Part shown: positions 1 to 5,710 of the stretch, piece by piece
Layout: each line of letters begins with the position of its first letter
Numbering within the stretch: the stretch's first letter is position 1
Assembly (NCBI GenBank): GCA_938029995.1
Contig: CALHGI010000373.1
Coordinates: forward strand, 1 to 5,757
Direction of reading: 5' to 3'
Length of the DNA stretch: 5,757 nt
Origin: an uncultured cyanobacterium
GTDB lineage: Bacteria; Cyanobacteriota; Cyanobacteriia; Phormidesmidales; Phormidesmidaceae
Program-made: the position numbers and the translations under genes
Notes under the pieces: generated by a model
What the model saw: the letters and a program-made list of their open reading frames with translations, nothing else
What the model was told of the DNA's origin: nothing
Databases searched by the model: none

Positions 1-189
1 CAAGCATCCCAGGCATTGTATTTGGCTAAGCTGCGAGAATCGGCTGGCGTAGGTACGCAATTAGATGTGCTGACGGCCACATCCGAACTTACTCAGGCTG
101 AGGGTAACTGGGTCAGTGCTGCCTTAGGATACAATCGGGCACTTGCGTCCTTACGAAGAGCCGTGAGTAATTTACGCTCGACCTTATAG
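1..189 (+). CDS. TolC-family outer membrane efflux protein, C-terminal end (5' truncated by window)
   Basis: Frame 1 is open from the first base to a TAG at 187-189 and gives the last 62 residues of a protein whose start lies outside the window. The segment AGVGTQLDVLTATSELTQAE, followed by a tyrosine-asparagine-arginine-alanine-leucine stretch and a final helix, is the typical C-terminal repeat of TolC/OEP-type outer-membrane factors. It corresponds to the periplasmic alpha-helical barrel returning towards the outer membrane. Such proteins form a trimeric channel that works with an inner-membrane pump or a type I secretion ABC exporter and a periplasmic adaptor. The partner cannot be seen here, so drug efflux, protein secretion and glycolipid export all remain possible. 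The gene ends 56 bases before the stop of a convergent gene, and I found no hairpin terminator in that gap. Confidence 0.85.
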   Translation, partial: QASQALYLAKLRESAGVGTQLDVLTATSELTQAEGNWVSAALGYNRALASLRRAVSNLRSTL

Positions 190-245
190 GTGGGGAAACG
201 AGGATCTAAAAAGGTGGTCGGGGGTGGTGTATTGCTCTCACAATC

Positions 246-620
246 TTAGTTAGAGCCGTCCTGTAGCTGGTTGAGGGCGGCCAGTTCCAGTTGGGTGGTC
301 ATCGCTGCATCGCTGCTACATAGTTTTTCGATCACCTGATCAGCTGTGATGAGGCGTTTTAGGACCACTTGGCCAATGGGGGTTGCGGTGGTGTCTTCGG
401 CGAGTACCTCCACCATCAGCACGTCGTCTTCGACTTGGTAAAGCCAAAGCTGTTCTGTGGCTTCTTTGATACAGAGGCCTAACTTTTTCATGATTGGTTT
501 GCGCTGCCAGGCAAGTTCGTTCCACAGGCCGCCAAACTCCCATACTCTGCCGGTTGTCCAGCCGTCGGACAAGAAAAAATACTTCACAGATCGCAGGTCA
601 GGTCGAAGGGACTCTGGCAT
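246..620 (-). CDS. Conserved-looking small protein of unknown function
   Basis: This 124-residue ORF runs from ATG (618-620) to TAA (246-248). The N-terminal half (residues about 11-72) is rich in aromatic and tryptophan residues, with FFLSDGW, GRVWEFGGLWNE and LWLYQVEDDVLMVEV; it resembles short cyanobacterial hypothetical proteins, but I cannot name a family. Residues about 84-121 look like two amphipathic helices. There is no signal peptide, membrane segment, cysteine motif or obvious catalytic signature, so it is probably a soluble cytoplasmic protein. An AGGA-containing purine stretch about 9-12 bases before the ATG can serve as the ribosome site. The gene stands alone, convergent with the TolC gene and divergent from ddl. 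The compositional bias and strong tryptophan content argue that the frame is real. No function is proposed. Confidence 0.7.
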   Translation of the reverse strand: MPESLRPDLRSVKYFFLSDGWTTGRVWEFGGLWNELAWQRKPIMKKLGLCIKEATEQLWLYQVEDDVLMVEVLAEDTTATPIGQVVLKRLITADQVIEKLCSSDAAMTTQLELAALNQLQDGSN

Positions 621-690
621 TATCTCTGGTCCTGTTGCTTTTTAACACTGGGCCGCTGAAATCTTGACGCTACCTTGTGGGATCGGATGG

Positions 691-820
691 CTTGAGCGTT
701 GACTCTTAAGTTGGTTCGTTGTTCTGTCCGGATTTAGGGATGAATGGAGCGGACAGTTAGCTGGTAGATGCACCCTGATGTCTGACTCCTGAGTTCTTTT
801 AGAACTTAGGAGTTTTTTTT
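691..820 (+). ncRNA. Candidate small RNA or attenuated leader upstream of ddl
   Basis: The 335-base gap before ddl contains no plausible protein gene but has ordered + strand RNA structure. There is a weak hairpin at 691-696/705-710, a 7-bp perfect hairpin CTGTCCG/CGGACAG (724-730/750-756, 19-base loop), and then an intrinsic terminator. The only upstream + strand gene ends at 189, beyond an opposite-strand gene, so the terminator most simply ends an RNA that starts inside this gap. TTGAC hexamers at 664-669 and 699-704 could be -35 elements, but no convincing -10 is paired with either. The 5' end given here is therefore only the start of the structured part. The alternative is a regulatory leader continuous with ddl. 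No known cyanobacterial RNA (Yfr1, 6S, tRNA) matches by eye. Confidence 0.3.
785..820 (+). terminator. Intrinsic terminator, + strand
   Basis: A 13-bp stem (785-797 with 801-813, one G-U pair at 791/807, loop TTT) is followed directly by an eight-base T run (813-820). The left side has no A run, so it works for + strand transcripts only. It lies 135 bases before the ddl start codon and is not placed to terminate any visible protein gene. Confidence 0.8.
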
Positions 821-905
821 GTTCGTTTTTAGCCTGCGCTTAATGGTGCTTTCAAGCTTTTACAGTGGATGGGGTAGGTTTGTGATAGGTTAACGCCTGA
901 TATGG

Positions 906-954
906 AAATCGGCGGATGTATGCGTTGATTTTGGATAAGTAAAGAGGCCGATTT
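906..954 (+). promoter_or_regulatory. ddl 5' leader: ribosome site and possible start-blocking hairpin
   Basis: AAAGAGG at 941-947 is a good Shine-Dalgarno sequence with eight bases to the ATG at 956. It decides the ddl start against the in-frame TTG at 953 (five-base spacing, poorer codon) and the ATG at 965 (17-base spacing). AAATCGGC (906-913) is perfectly complementary to GCCGATTT (947-954). That helix would cover all the bases between the ribosome site and the start codon and expose the AAAGAG in a 33-base loop. Whether it forms in the cell is not known. Confidence 0.5.
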
Positions 955-955
955 G

Positions 956-2035
956 ATGGCAAAGATGCGCGTAGGCTTATTGTTTGGTGGATGTTCCGGG
1001 GAGCATGAGGTATCTATTGCTTCGGCCCAGGCAATTGCTCGGGGATTAAGTTTAGAGGGCAATGCGGAAAAGTATGATGTGGTGCCTGTCTATATCCGTA
1101 AGGATGGTGTGTGGGTGATGGATGCCAAGGACGTTTTGGCATCGGGCGAGTCGCTAGTGGTGTCCGGGAACATGCCTGTAGAACCGATGGGGCGCATACC
1201 GTCAGCTACTGATGGCATCGATATTTGGTTTCCTGTGCTCCACGGTCCCAATGGGGAGGATGGCACCATTCAAGGGGTATTTGAGCTGATGCAGATGCCC
1301 TATGTGGGCTGTGGTGTTTTAGCGTCAGCGGTAGGCATGGATAAGTTGGCGATGAAATCTGCCTTTGCCCAGGTGGGCTTGCCCCAGGTGAAGTACATGG
1401 AGGTATTGCGATCGCAAGTCTATTCCAACCCCTGTATTTTCCCTAAGCTATGCGACGACATAGAAGCAGCCTTGGGCTACCCTTGCTTTGTCAAACCGGC
1501 CAATCTAGGGTCTTCGGTGGGCATTGCTAAAGCTAAGGATCGCAGAGAGCTAGAAGCTGCCCTAGATAGTGCAGCCAGCTATGACCGTCGTATTATCGTG
1601 GAGGCAGGGGTGGTCGCCCGCGAAGTGGAATGCGCCATTTTGGGTAACGATAATCCCCAAGCGTCTGTCATTGGCGAAATTAGTTTTAATGGCGACTTTT
1701 ATGACTACGAAACCAAATACACCAGTGGACAAGCTGATTTAGCCATTCCGGCACCGCTGCCAGACAATATTGTGACTGTGATTCAAGAGCAGGCCATACA
1801 AGCATTTCAAGCCATTGATGGGGCTGGTTTATCCCGGGTCGACTTTTTCTACTTAGAAGCTACGGGTGAAGTCATTATCAATGAAATTAATACTTTCCCA
1901 GGCTTTACGGCCACCAGTATGTACCCAACCCTGTGGCAAGCATCGGGCATTCCATTTGATCAACTGGTGGATCAATTAATTCAGCTGGGGCTAGAGCGTA
2001 CGGGAACTCCGGCCCCATCACCAGCTGTTGCCTAA
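956..2035 (+). CDS. ddl: D-alanine--D-alanine ligase
   Basis: This cytoplasmic ATP-grasp enzyme joins two D-alanines, using ATP, to make the dipeptide that MurF adds to the peptidoglycan precursor. The product is 359 residues, normal for cyanobacterial Ddl. The N-terminal domain has [10 protein letters not shown] (11-20) with the substrate-binding Glu16. Then come [12 protein letters not shown] (96-107), the ATP-binding region [12 protein letters not shown] (178-189, Lys180), the omega loop FYDYETKY (248-255), and the metal-binding end with Asp296 and [10 protein letters not shown] (309-318, Glu310 and Asn312). Tyr255 is at the position where D-Ala-D-Ala ligases have tyrosine and D-Ala-D-Lac ligases have phenylalanine, so the normal dipeptide and vancomycin sensitivity at this step are expected. 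The start is the ATG behind AAAGAGG. A HIP1 site (1408-1415) encodes LRSQ inside a variable loop. Confidence 0.97.
   Translation: MAKMRVGLLFGGCSGEHEVSIASAQAIARGLSLEGNAEKYDVVPVYIRKDGVWVMDAKDVLASGESLVVSGNMPVEPMGRIPSATDGIDIWFPVLHGPNGEDGTIQGVFELMQMPYVGCGVLASAVGMDKLAMKSAFAQVGLPQVKYMEVLRSQVYSNPCIFPKLCDDIEAALGYPCFVKPANLGSSVGIAKAKDRRELEAALDSAASYDRRIIVEAGVVAREVECAILGNDNPQASVIGEISFNGDFYDYETKYTSGQADLAIPAPLPDNIVTVIQEQAIQAFQAIDGAGLSRVDFFYLEATGEVIINEINTFPGFTATSMYPTLWQASGIPFDQLVDQLIQLGLERTGTPAPSPAVA
1406..1417. repeat. HIP1 octamer in extended palindrome (in ddl)
   Basis: GCGATCGC (1408-1415) lies inside the 12-bp palindrome TTGCGATCGCAA. HIP1 is a highly over-represented octamer of many cyanobacterial genomes and supports the taxonomic assignment. 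It is read here as Leu-Arg-Ser-Gln (residues 151-154) in a loop of Ddl that varies in length between species. Confidence 0.9.
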
Positions 2036-2094
2036 CTCTTGGCCTTGTCTTTCCCATGGTGTAGGTGTGATGGGGTTATCCAAACTGCCGGGCA

Positions 2095-2108
2095 TTACAA
2101 AAATGTAA
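2095..2108. promoter_or_regulatory. Candidate operator upstream of petJ (TTACA-N4-TGTAA)
   Basis: A 5-bp inverted repeat, TTACA AAAA TGTAA, lies 114 bases before the petJ ATG. Half-sites of the form TACA/TGTA are typical of BlaI/CopY-family repressors. In cyanobacteria petJ is repressed when copper is present, by the BlaI-like PetR controlled by the protease PetP. The spacer here is four bases, while the classical CopY box has two, so the match is suggestive only. Confidence 0.4.
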
Positions 2109-2148
2109 GATGTCTCCCCATGGCTGAGGATATGGCCAAAACCCTATT

Positions 2149-2162
2149 TATATTGGTAATAC
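2149..2162 (+). promoter_or_regulatory. Likely petJ -10 region
   Basis: Two overlapping -10-like hexamers, TATATT (2149-2154) and TAATAC (2157-2162), stand 60-73 bases before the petJ start codon. Neither has a good -35 hexamer 16-18 bases upstream, which would fit an activator-dependent or regulated promoter. The transcription start would be around 2162-2170, just before the palindrome at 2179-2192. Confidence 0.35.
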
Positions 2163-2178
2163 GCTAGTGTTTTGCTGG

Positions 2179-2192
2179 TTGTTGATCAACAA
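2179..2192. promoter_or_regulatory. 14-bp perfect palindrome in petJ leader, possible operator
   Basis: TTGTTGATCAACAA reads identically on both strands. It ends 14 bases before the AGAGGAG ribosome site and 29 bases before the petJ ATG. If transcription starts near 2165 it would sit at about +15 to +28, a usual position for a repressor site. I do not know which regulator would bind it. Confidence 0.4.
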
Positions 2193-2206
2193 GCTTTAGT
2201 TTTTTG

Positions 2207-2213
2207 AGAGGAG
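2207..2213 (+). promoter_or_regulatory. petJ ribosome binding site
   Basis: AGAGGAG with an eight-base spacer fixes the petJ start at the ATG at 2222. The reading frame can be extended to a TTG at 2204, but that start would place the ribosome site inside the coding region and add six residues before the signal peptide. Confidence 0.85.
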
Positions 2214-2221
2214 TATCTAAC

Positions 2222-2569
2222 ATGCGAGCTATGGTGACAGCCATCTTAGCCATCGTTGCAAGTGTAATGTTTGCCATGCCTGCCTATGCAGGTGATGTGG
2301 CTGCGGGTAAGCAAGTGTTTACTAAAAACTGTGCCATTTGCCATGTGGGCGGCAGTAACGCAGTATCGTCGTCCCAGACCCTGAAACAAGAGGCTCTGGA
2401 GGCGTATTTATTTAACTACGGTCCAGAGCACAATGTGGAAGCCATTGTTTATCAGGTGGCGAATGGTAGAGGTGCCATGCCTTCCTTTCAGGGGCGCATT
2501 AGTAACCAAGCGATCGCTGACGTTGCTGCCTATGTAAAGTCTCAGTCTGAGCAGGGTTGGCCGGAATAG
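2222..2569 (+). CDS. petJ: Cytochrome c6 (cytochrome c553), lumenal
   Basis: Cytochrome c6 is a soluble class I c-type cytochrome of the thylakoid lumen. It carries electrons from cytochrome b6f to photosystem I or to cytochrome oxidase and replaces plastocyanin when copper is scarce. The precursor has 115 residues: a Sec signal peptide (1-23) ending MPAYA, then a mature protein of about 92 residues starting GDVAAGKQVF. The heme is bound by CAICH (37-41), with His41 as one axial ligand and Met86 in GAMPSF as the other. Gln78, in YQVANGRGAMP, is the residue that keeps c6 at high potential and that c6A-like paralogues have lost, so this is an electron carrier of the normal kind. The stretch YLFNYGPEHNVEA (62-74) is a few residues longer than in the shortest c6 proteins. 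Upstream are operator-like repeats; a strong terminator follows. Confidence 0.93.
   Translation: MRAMVTAILAIVASVMFAMPAYAGDVAAGKQVFTKNCAICHVGGSNAVSSSQTLKQEALEAYLFNYGPEHNVEAIVYQVANGRGAMPSFQGRISNQAIADVAAYVKSQSEQGWPE
2510..2517. repeat. HIP1 octamer (in petJ)
   Basis: This is the second GCGATCGC copy in the window. It encodes Ala-Ile-Ala (residues 97-99) in the C-terminal helix of cytochrome c6. Confidence 0.9.
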
Positions 2570-2590
2570 TTGTTTACAGTCCACAATCGT

Positions 2591-2639
2591 CTAAAAATGA
2601 AAAGCCTCGACTAATCTAGTCGAGGCTTTTCATTTTTAG
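2591..2639. terminator. Bidirectional terminator between petJ and ndhE
   Basis: This is a perfect inverted repeat of 23-base arms (2591-2613 and 2617-2639) around the loop ATC. The GC-rich core AGCCTCGACT/AGTCGAGGCT is flanked by an A-rich left side and a T-rich right side (TTTTCATTTTT), so both strands give a hairpin followed by U residues. It starts 21 bases after the petJ stop and lies 34 bases beyond the ndhE stop. It can therefore end both convergent transcripts. Confidence 0.9.
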
Positions 2640-2673
2640 GATTTATTTCAGCGCCTTAGGACCAACGAAAAAC

Positions 2674-2979
2674 CTACCACTTGAGCAAATTAAACTGTTC
2701 CATATCCACCGTGTCGCGGTTGCGGTAAATCGACAGTACAATCGCCAATCCCACCGCGGCTTCAGCTGCAGCAATGGTAATGACAAATACTGCGAATACC
2801 TGCCCTTTAATTTCAGCTGGGTCCAAGTAGTTGGAAAACGCCATTAAATTGAGATTTACAGCATTTAGCATCAATTCAATGGACATCAGTACTCGAATGA
2901 CATTACGGCTACTGACCAGACCATAGATGCCCACACAGAACAGTGCAGCGGCAAGAATTAAAAAGTACTCTAGTTGCAT
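2674..2979 (-). CDS. ndhE: NAD(P)H-quinone oxidoreductase subunit 4L (NdhE)
   Basis: NdhE is the NuoK/ND4L homologue, a small thylakoid-membrane subunit of NDH-1 that is part of the proton-transfer path. The 101 residues form three membrane helices, about 4-22, 28-48 and 60-84. Two buried glutamates needed for proton transfer in this family are present: Glu35 in [13 protein letters not shown] and Glu73 in [11 protein letters not shown]. The C-terminus [18 protein letters not shown] is characteristic of the cyanobacterial and plastid proteins. It is the last gene of the ndhA-I-G-E cluster, 49 bases after ndhG, and is followed by the strong convergent terminator. The ATG at 2979 matches the family start, but its ribosome site is weak (TGGG at -10 to -7), so translation may depend partly on coupling. 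Confidence 0.97.
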   Translation of the reverse strand: MQLEYFLILAAALFCVGIYGLVSSRNVIRVLMSIELMLNAVNLNLMAFSNYLDPAEIKGQVFAVFVITIAAAEAAVGLAIVLSIYRNRDTVDMEQFNLLKW

Positions 2980-3028
2980 GATTTACCCAGTTTCTTCCTA
3001 AAAATTGCGTTGAGCAAGGCTGATGCGA

Positions 3029-3634
3029 TTAATCCTGTGGTTCGCTACCCGAAGCCACCAGTTCCCGAGGACGCTCGCGTAGTGTCAAAACCTTTTGCTC
3101 ATTTTCAGGCTCATCATCGGGCACATATTCGCGACGTGCCAGGATAATTGCGCCGACTAAGGCCATGAGCAGTAGAACCGATGCAAGCTCAAACGGCAGT
3201 AGGAAGTCACTGAAGAAATGCTGACCGATGACTTCAATGGCGGCTTCACCAGCCGGGACTGCTGACGATAGCTGCCAGGAGGTTGCCAGCACCATGGAAC
3301 TCAGTAGGGCGAACAGTCCAGTGCAGACCGCAGCCGTTGCGGCTTTGCCAATCCATGCATTGGATACGGGTTGAAAAGCTTCCCGCTTATTCACCAACAT
3401 GATTCCGAACAGGATCAAAATGTTGACGGCACCGACATAGACCAAAATTTGGGCAGCGGCGACAAACCCGGCATTAAGCAAGACATAAAGCCCTGAAATG
3501 CTGGCAAATACTAAGGCCAGTAAAAAGGCCGAGTAGACGATATTAGAAAGTAGAACCACCCCCAGGGCGGACGCTAGCATCAAGATACCCAGGATGCCTA
3601 GGGAAACGATTTGTACGCCTTCTGCTAAGTTCAC
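3029..3634 (-). CDS. ndhG: NAD(P)H-quinone oxidoreductase subunit 6 (NdhG)
   Basis: NdhG is the NuoJ/ND6 homologue, a membrane subunit of NDH-1 between the quinone-site subunit NdhA and the pump modules. The 201 residues start MNLAEGVQIVSLG, as expected for cyanobacteria. Membrane helices are visible at about 7-28, 32-54, 59-81, 95-118 and 145-166. The third contains YVGAVNILILFGIMLVN (66-82), the conserved helix with the pi-bulge involved in coupling. A charged C-terminal tail (167-201) faces the cytoplasm. The start codon is GTG (3632-3634), chosen because the N-terminus fits the family and GGAG lies six bases upstream; no nearby ATG is in frame. An 81-base spacer separates it from ndhI, the widest gap in the cluster, and nothing clear is seen in that spacer. 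Confidence 0.95.
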   Translation of the reverse strand: MNLAEGVQIVSLGILGILMLASALGVVLLSNIVYSAFLLALVFASISGLYVLLNAGFVAAAQILVYVGAVNILILFGIMLVNKREAFQPVSNAWIGKAATAAVCTGLFALLSSMVLATSWQLSSAVPAGEAAIEVIGQHFFSDFLLPFELASVLLLMALVGAIILARREYVPDDEPENEQKVLTLRERPRELVASGSEPQD

Positions 3635-3715
3635 TACTACTCCGATTGTGTTGGGCTGCTGTGGGTTGTAAGGAATATCAGGTTGGTCAACGACTAGCGG
3701 GATTGCTCCCTGAGC

Positions 3716-4333
3716 CTAATCGCTTTGGTCATCACTTTTCTCTGGTTTAGATTTCTCTAAGTCCGCCAAGATCTCTTGGGGTAGTTTACCAGCGCGGCGT
3801 GATCCTGCTGGCAGCTCATGGGGGTCCATGACACCTTTAGGTAAATAGGCCAGCTCTCGCATGGGGGTGACCATGGGATCATCTGTCACTTTATAGGGCA
3901 GACGACCGAGGGCTACGTTGTCATAGTTCAATTCGTGCCGGTCGTAGGCCGCTAATTCATACTCCTCGGTCATGGACAGACAGTTGGTTGGGCAGTATTC
4001 CACACAATTACCGCAGAAAATGCACACCCCAAAGTCAATACTGTAGTGATCGAGTGTTTTCTTCTTAGTACCTTTGTCAAAGGTCCAGTCCACCACCGGT
4101 AAGTTAATGGGGCACACCCTGACGCAGACTTCACAAGCAATACACTTGTCAAACTCAAAGTGAATGCGACCGCGATACCGTTCCGATGGCACTAACTTTT
4201 CGTAGGGGTACTGAATCGTTACGGGGCGACGCTTCATGTGGTCAAATGTGACCGATAGTCCTTGACCAATGTATTTGGCGGCTTGGACGGTTTCTTTGGC
4301 GTAATCGCCAACTTGCTTGAGAAAGTTGAGCAT
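3716..4333 (-). CDS. ndhI: NAD(P)H-quinone oxidoreductase subunit I (NdhI), 2[4Fe-4S]
   Basis: NdhI is the NuoI/TYKY homologue, a peripheral subunit on the cytoplasmic side of NDH-1. It carries two [4Fe-4S] clusters that pass electrons from ferredoxin towards NdhK and plastoquinone. The two motifs are [12 protein letters not shown] (64-75) and [12 protein letters not shown] (104-115), both complete CxxCxxCxxxCP. An amphipathic N-terminal helix (about 3-30) probably contacts NdhA, and the acidic/basic tail from about 175 on is variable in the family. The product has 205 residues. The ATG at 4333 is preferred over an upstream in-frame ATG (4354) that would overlap ndhA by 17 bases and add seven residues, because GGAGGG stands seven bases before 4333. 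That ribosome site touches the ndhA stop codon, so the two genes are probably translationally coupled. Confidence 0.97.
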   Translation of the reverse strand: MLNFLKQVGDYAKETVQAAKYIGQGLSVTFDHMKRRPVTIQYPYEKLVPSERYRGRIHFEFDKCIACEVCVRVCPINLPVVDWTFDKGTKKKTLDHYSIDFGVCIFCGNCVEYCPTNCLSMTEEYELAAYDRHELNYDNVALGRLPYKVTDDPMVTPMRELAYLPKGVMDPHELPAGSRRAGKLPQEILADLEKSKPEKSDDQSD

Positions 4334-4337
4334 TGTT

Positions 4338-5456
4338 TTACCCTCCAAACGCAAATGGGAATGCGAGCTTGAGTGCTGCTGTGAGCAGTAGATTAACTAA
4401 GGCAACTGGGAGTAAAAACTTCCAGCCTAAATCCAATAGCTGGTCGATGCGTACGCGGGGGACAGTCCAACGTATGAGAACGGCCAAGAAAACGAGGAAA
4501 TAAGCTTTGAGTAGGGTCATCATGATCCCTAGGGCAGCGGTAATCACCTGGAGCCATGGGGTGGTCTCGCTGATGCCGAGGTTGGCGGTAATAACTTCAA
4601 TGGGGATGGGAAAACTCCAGCCGCCTAGGTAGAGTACCGAGACCAACATGGCCGATAACACTAAGTTAACGTAGGAGCCTACGTAAAAGAGTCCAAACTT
4701 CATGCCGCCATATTCAGTTTGATACCCGGCGACGATTTCCTCCTCTGCCTCTGGCAGGTCAAAGGGTAAGCGTTCACATTCTGCTAAGGCCGCAATCCAG
4801 AACAGTACAAAGCCGACGGGCTGTCGCCAGATATTCCAGCTCAGAATGCCGTAGCTGGCTTGCTGGTTGACAATGTCTACGGTGCTCAAGCTATTAGACA
4901 TCATGACAATGGCGAGAACTGCCAGAGCTAGAGGAATCTCATAGCTAATGGATTGAGCCGTTGCCCGTAGTCCGCCGAGCAAGGAGTACTTATTGTTGGA
5001 GGAATAGCCCGACATGAGTAGGCCAATGGGGGTCACACTGGACAGGGCAATCCATAGGAAAATGCCAATGCCTAAATCTGTGATCACCATGTTTTGCCCG
5101 AAGGGCACGACCAGGTAAGACACAAAGACTGGAATAACGACGATGGCTGGCCCCAGGGTGAATAGGATGGGGTCTGCCTGGGCCGGGTTAATGTCTTCTT
5201 TAAAGATTAATTTGACGCCGTCAGCCGTTGCTTGCAGGGCCCCTAACGGACCAATATAGTCAGGGCCGATCCGTTGTTGGGCGGCGGCGGAAATTTTACG
5301 TTCTAGCCAAACGGCGATAAAAATACTGACTGTCGCGGCTATCAGGATTAATACCATTGGTAGCGGTAGCCAAAGTACTTTGGCTAAGGATGGTGGTAAT
5401 CCTAATGACACGAGTATTTGAATGAAGCTCTCTTGCAGGTCGATTCCAGAACTCAT
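4338..5456 (-). CDS. ndhA: NAD(P)H-quinone oxidoreductase subunit 1 (NdhA)
   Basis: NdhA is the NuoH/ND1 homologue, the thylakoid-membrane subunit that forms the plastoquinone chamber with NdhH and NdhK. The 372 residues contain about eight membrane helices, starting at about 31-50. The conserved first cytoplasmic loop follows, with ERK (52-54) and [20 protein letters not shown] (61-80). The acidic loop [20 protein letters not shown] (225-244), continuing to TEYGGMKFG, carries the glutamates thought to couple quinone reduction to proton pumping. [18 protein letters not shown] (329-346) is the usual C-terminal signature. It is the first gene of the cluster and ends four bases before ndhI. The ATG at 5456 fits family length, though the ribosome site before it is weak (CTGGGT directly upstream). 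Confidence 0.97.
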   Translation of the reverse strand: MSSGIDLQESFIQILVSLGLPPSLAKVLWLPLPMVLILIAATVSIFIAVWLERKISAAAQQRIGPDYIGPLGALQATADGVKLIFKEDINPAQADPILFTLGPAIVVIPVFVSYLVVPFGQNMVITDLGIGIFLWIALSSVTPIGLLMSGYSSNNKYSLLGGLRATAQSISYEIPLALAVLAIVMMSNSLSTVDIVNQQASYGILSWNIWRQPVGFVLFWIAALAECERLPFDLPEAEEEIVAGYQTEYGGMKFGLFYVGSYVNLVLSAMLVSVLYLGGWSFPIPIEVITANLGISETTPWLQVITAALGIMMTLLKAYFLVFLAVLIRWTVPRVRIDQLLDLGWKFLLPVALVNLLLTAALKLAFPFAFGG

Positions 5457-5600
5457 ACCCAGAGTGTATAGATGGAGTGGGGGCCTAAGGCCGATTTCCC
5501 CTAATGATTCTAACCCTTAATATGTCGTCAAAGGCGAAATACTCCTGTTGCAGCAATAGGAATTACTACTTATAGGCATAGATCAAACGTTAGCCACATA
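5457..5600 (-). promoter_or_regulatory. ndhA operon leader and presumed promoter region
   Basis: The - strand terminator at 5600-5630 isolates ndhA from whatever lies upstream, so the operon promoter should be in these 144 bases. On the - strand there is a TTGACG hexamer at 5528-5533, but no good -10 hexamer at the right distance; TAGAAT follows too closely. A small hairpin, GGCCT/AGGCC with one central base (5482-5492), flanked by G and C runs, lies about 25 bases before the ATG. The exact promoter cannot be fixed. Confidence 0.4.
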
Positions 5601-5630
5601 AAAACCCCCCCTGATATGCATCAAGGGGGG
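5600..5630 (-). terminator. Intrinsic terminator, - strand, upstream of ndhA
   Basis: Six C-G pairs (5605-5610 with 5625-5630), one C-A mismatch and four more pairs (5612-5615 with 5620-5623) close on the loop ATGC. On the - strand the stem is followed by five T residues (complement of 5600-5604). It points the same way as ndhA and therefore ends a transcript entering from beyond the right edge. No recognisable C-terminal coding sequence is seen between 5631 and 5757 on that strand. Confidence 0.75.
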
Positions 5631-5692
5631 CTGGAGTTCCTGAAAATCGTCACTGAAATAAGTTTCGTTGGATTTCTAAGTATTGACAAGAG

Positions 5693-5710
5693 GGGTGATG
5701 CCCATCACCC
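5693..5710. repeat. Perfect 8-bp inverted repeat near right edge
   Basis: GGGTGATG (5693-5700) and CATCACCC (5703-5710) are separated by CC. The loop is too small for a good RNA hairpin with the full stem, so an operator is as likely. It overlaps a possible + strand start codon at 5698-5700 and follows a TTGACA hexamer (5683-5688). Confidence 0.5.

Noticed and set aside
340..543. 67-codon ORF on the - strand, other frame
   Set aside because: It lies inside the 124-residue gene in another frame and gives an arginine- and histidine-rich sequence typical of a frame shadow.
457..645. 62-codon ORF on the + strand
   Set aside because: It is antisense to the better supported 124-residue gene, and its composition looks like the reverse of that gene.
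681..733. Possible tRNA before the terminator at 785
   Set aside because: A GTTCG-like T-loop is present, but no 7-bp acceptor stem, no D-loop signature and no proper anticodon arm could be placed.
829..1062. 77-codon ORF on the - strand across the ddl start
   Set aside because: It overlaps the conserved N-terminus of ddl, has no protein-like motif and no ribosome site; it is a shadow of ddl and its leader.
2052..2077. Hairpin CCCAT...ATGGG after ddl as a terminator
   Set aside because: It has only five base pairs, a 12-base loop and no T run; no ddl terminator could be supported, so read-through towards petJ is possible.
3635..3715. Internal promoter or regulatory element between ndhI and ndhG
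   Set aside because: A TTGACC hexamer has no matching -10, and the only hairpin is four base pairs long.
3970..4158. 62-codon ORF on the - strand inside ndhI
   Set aside because: It is an alternative frame over the two iron-sulphur motifs of ndhI, which are clearly coded in the other frame.
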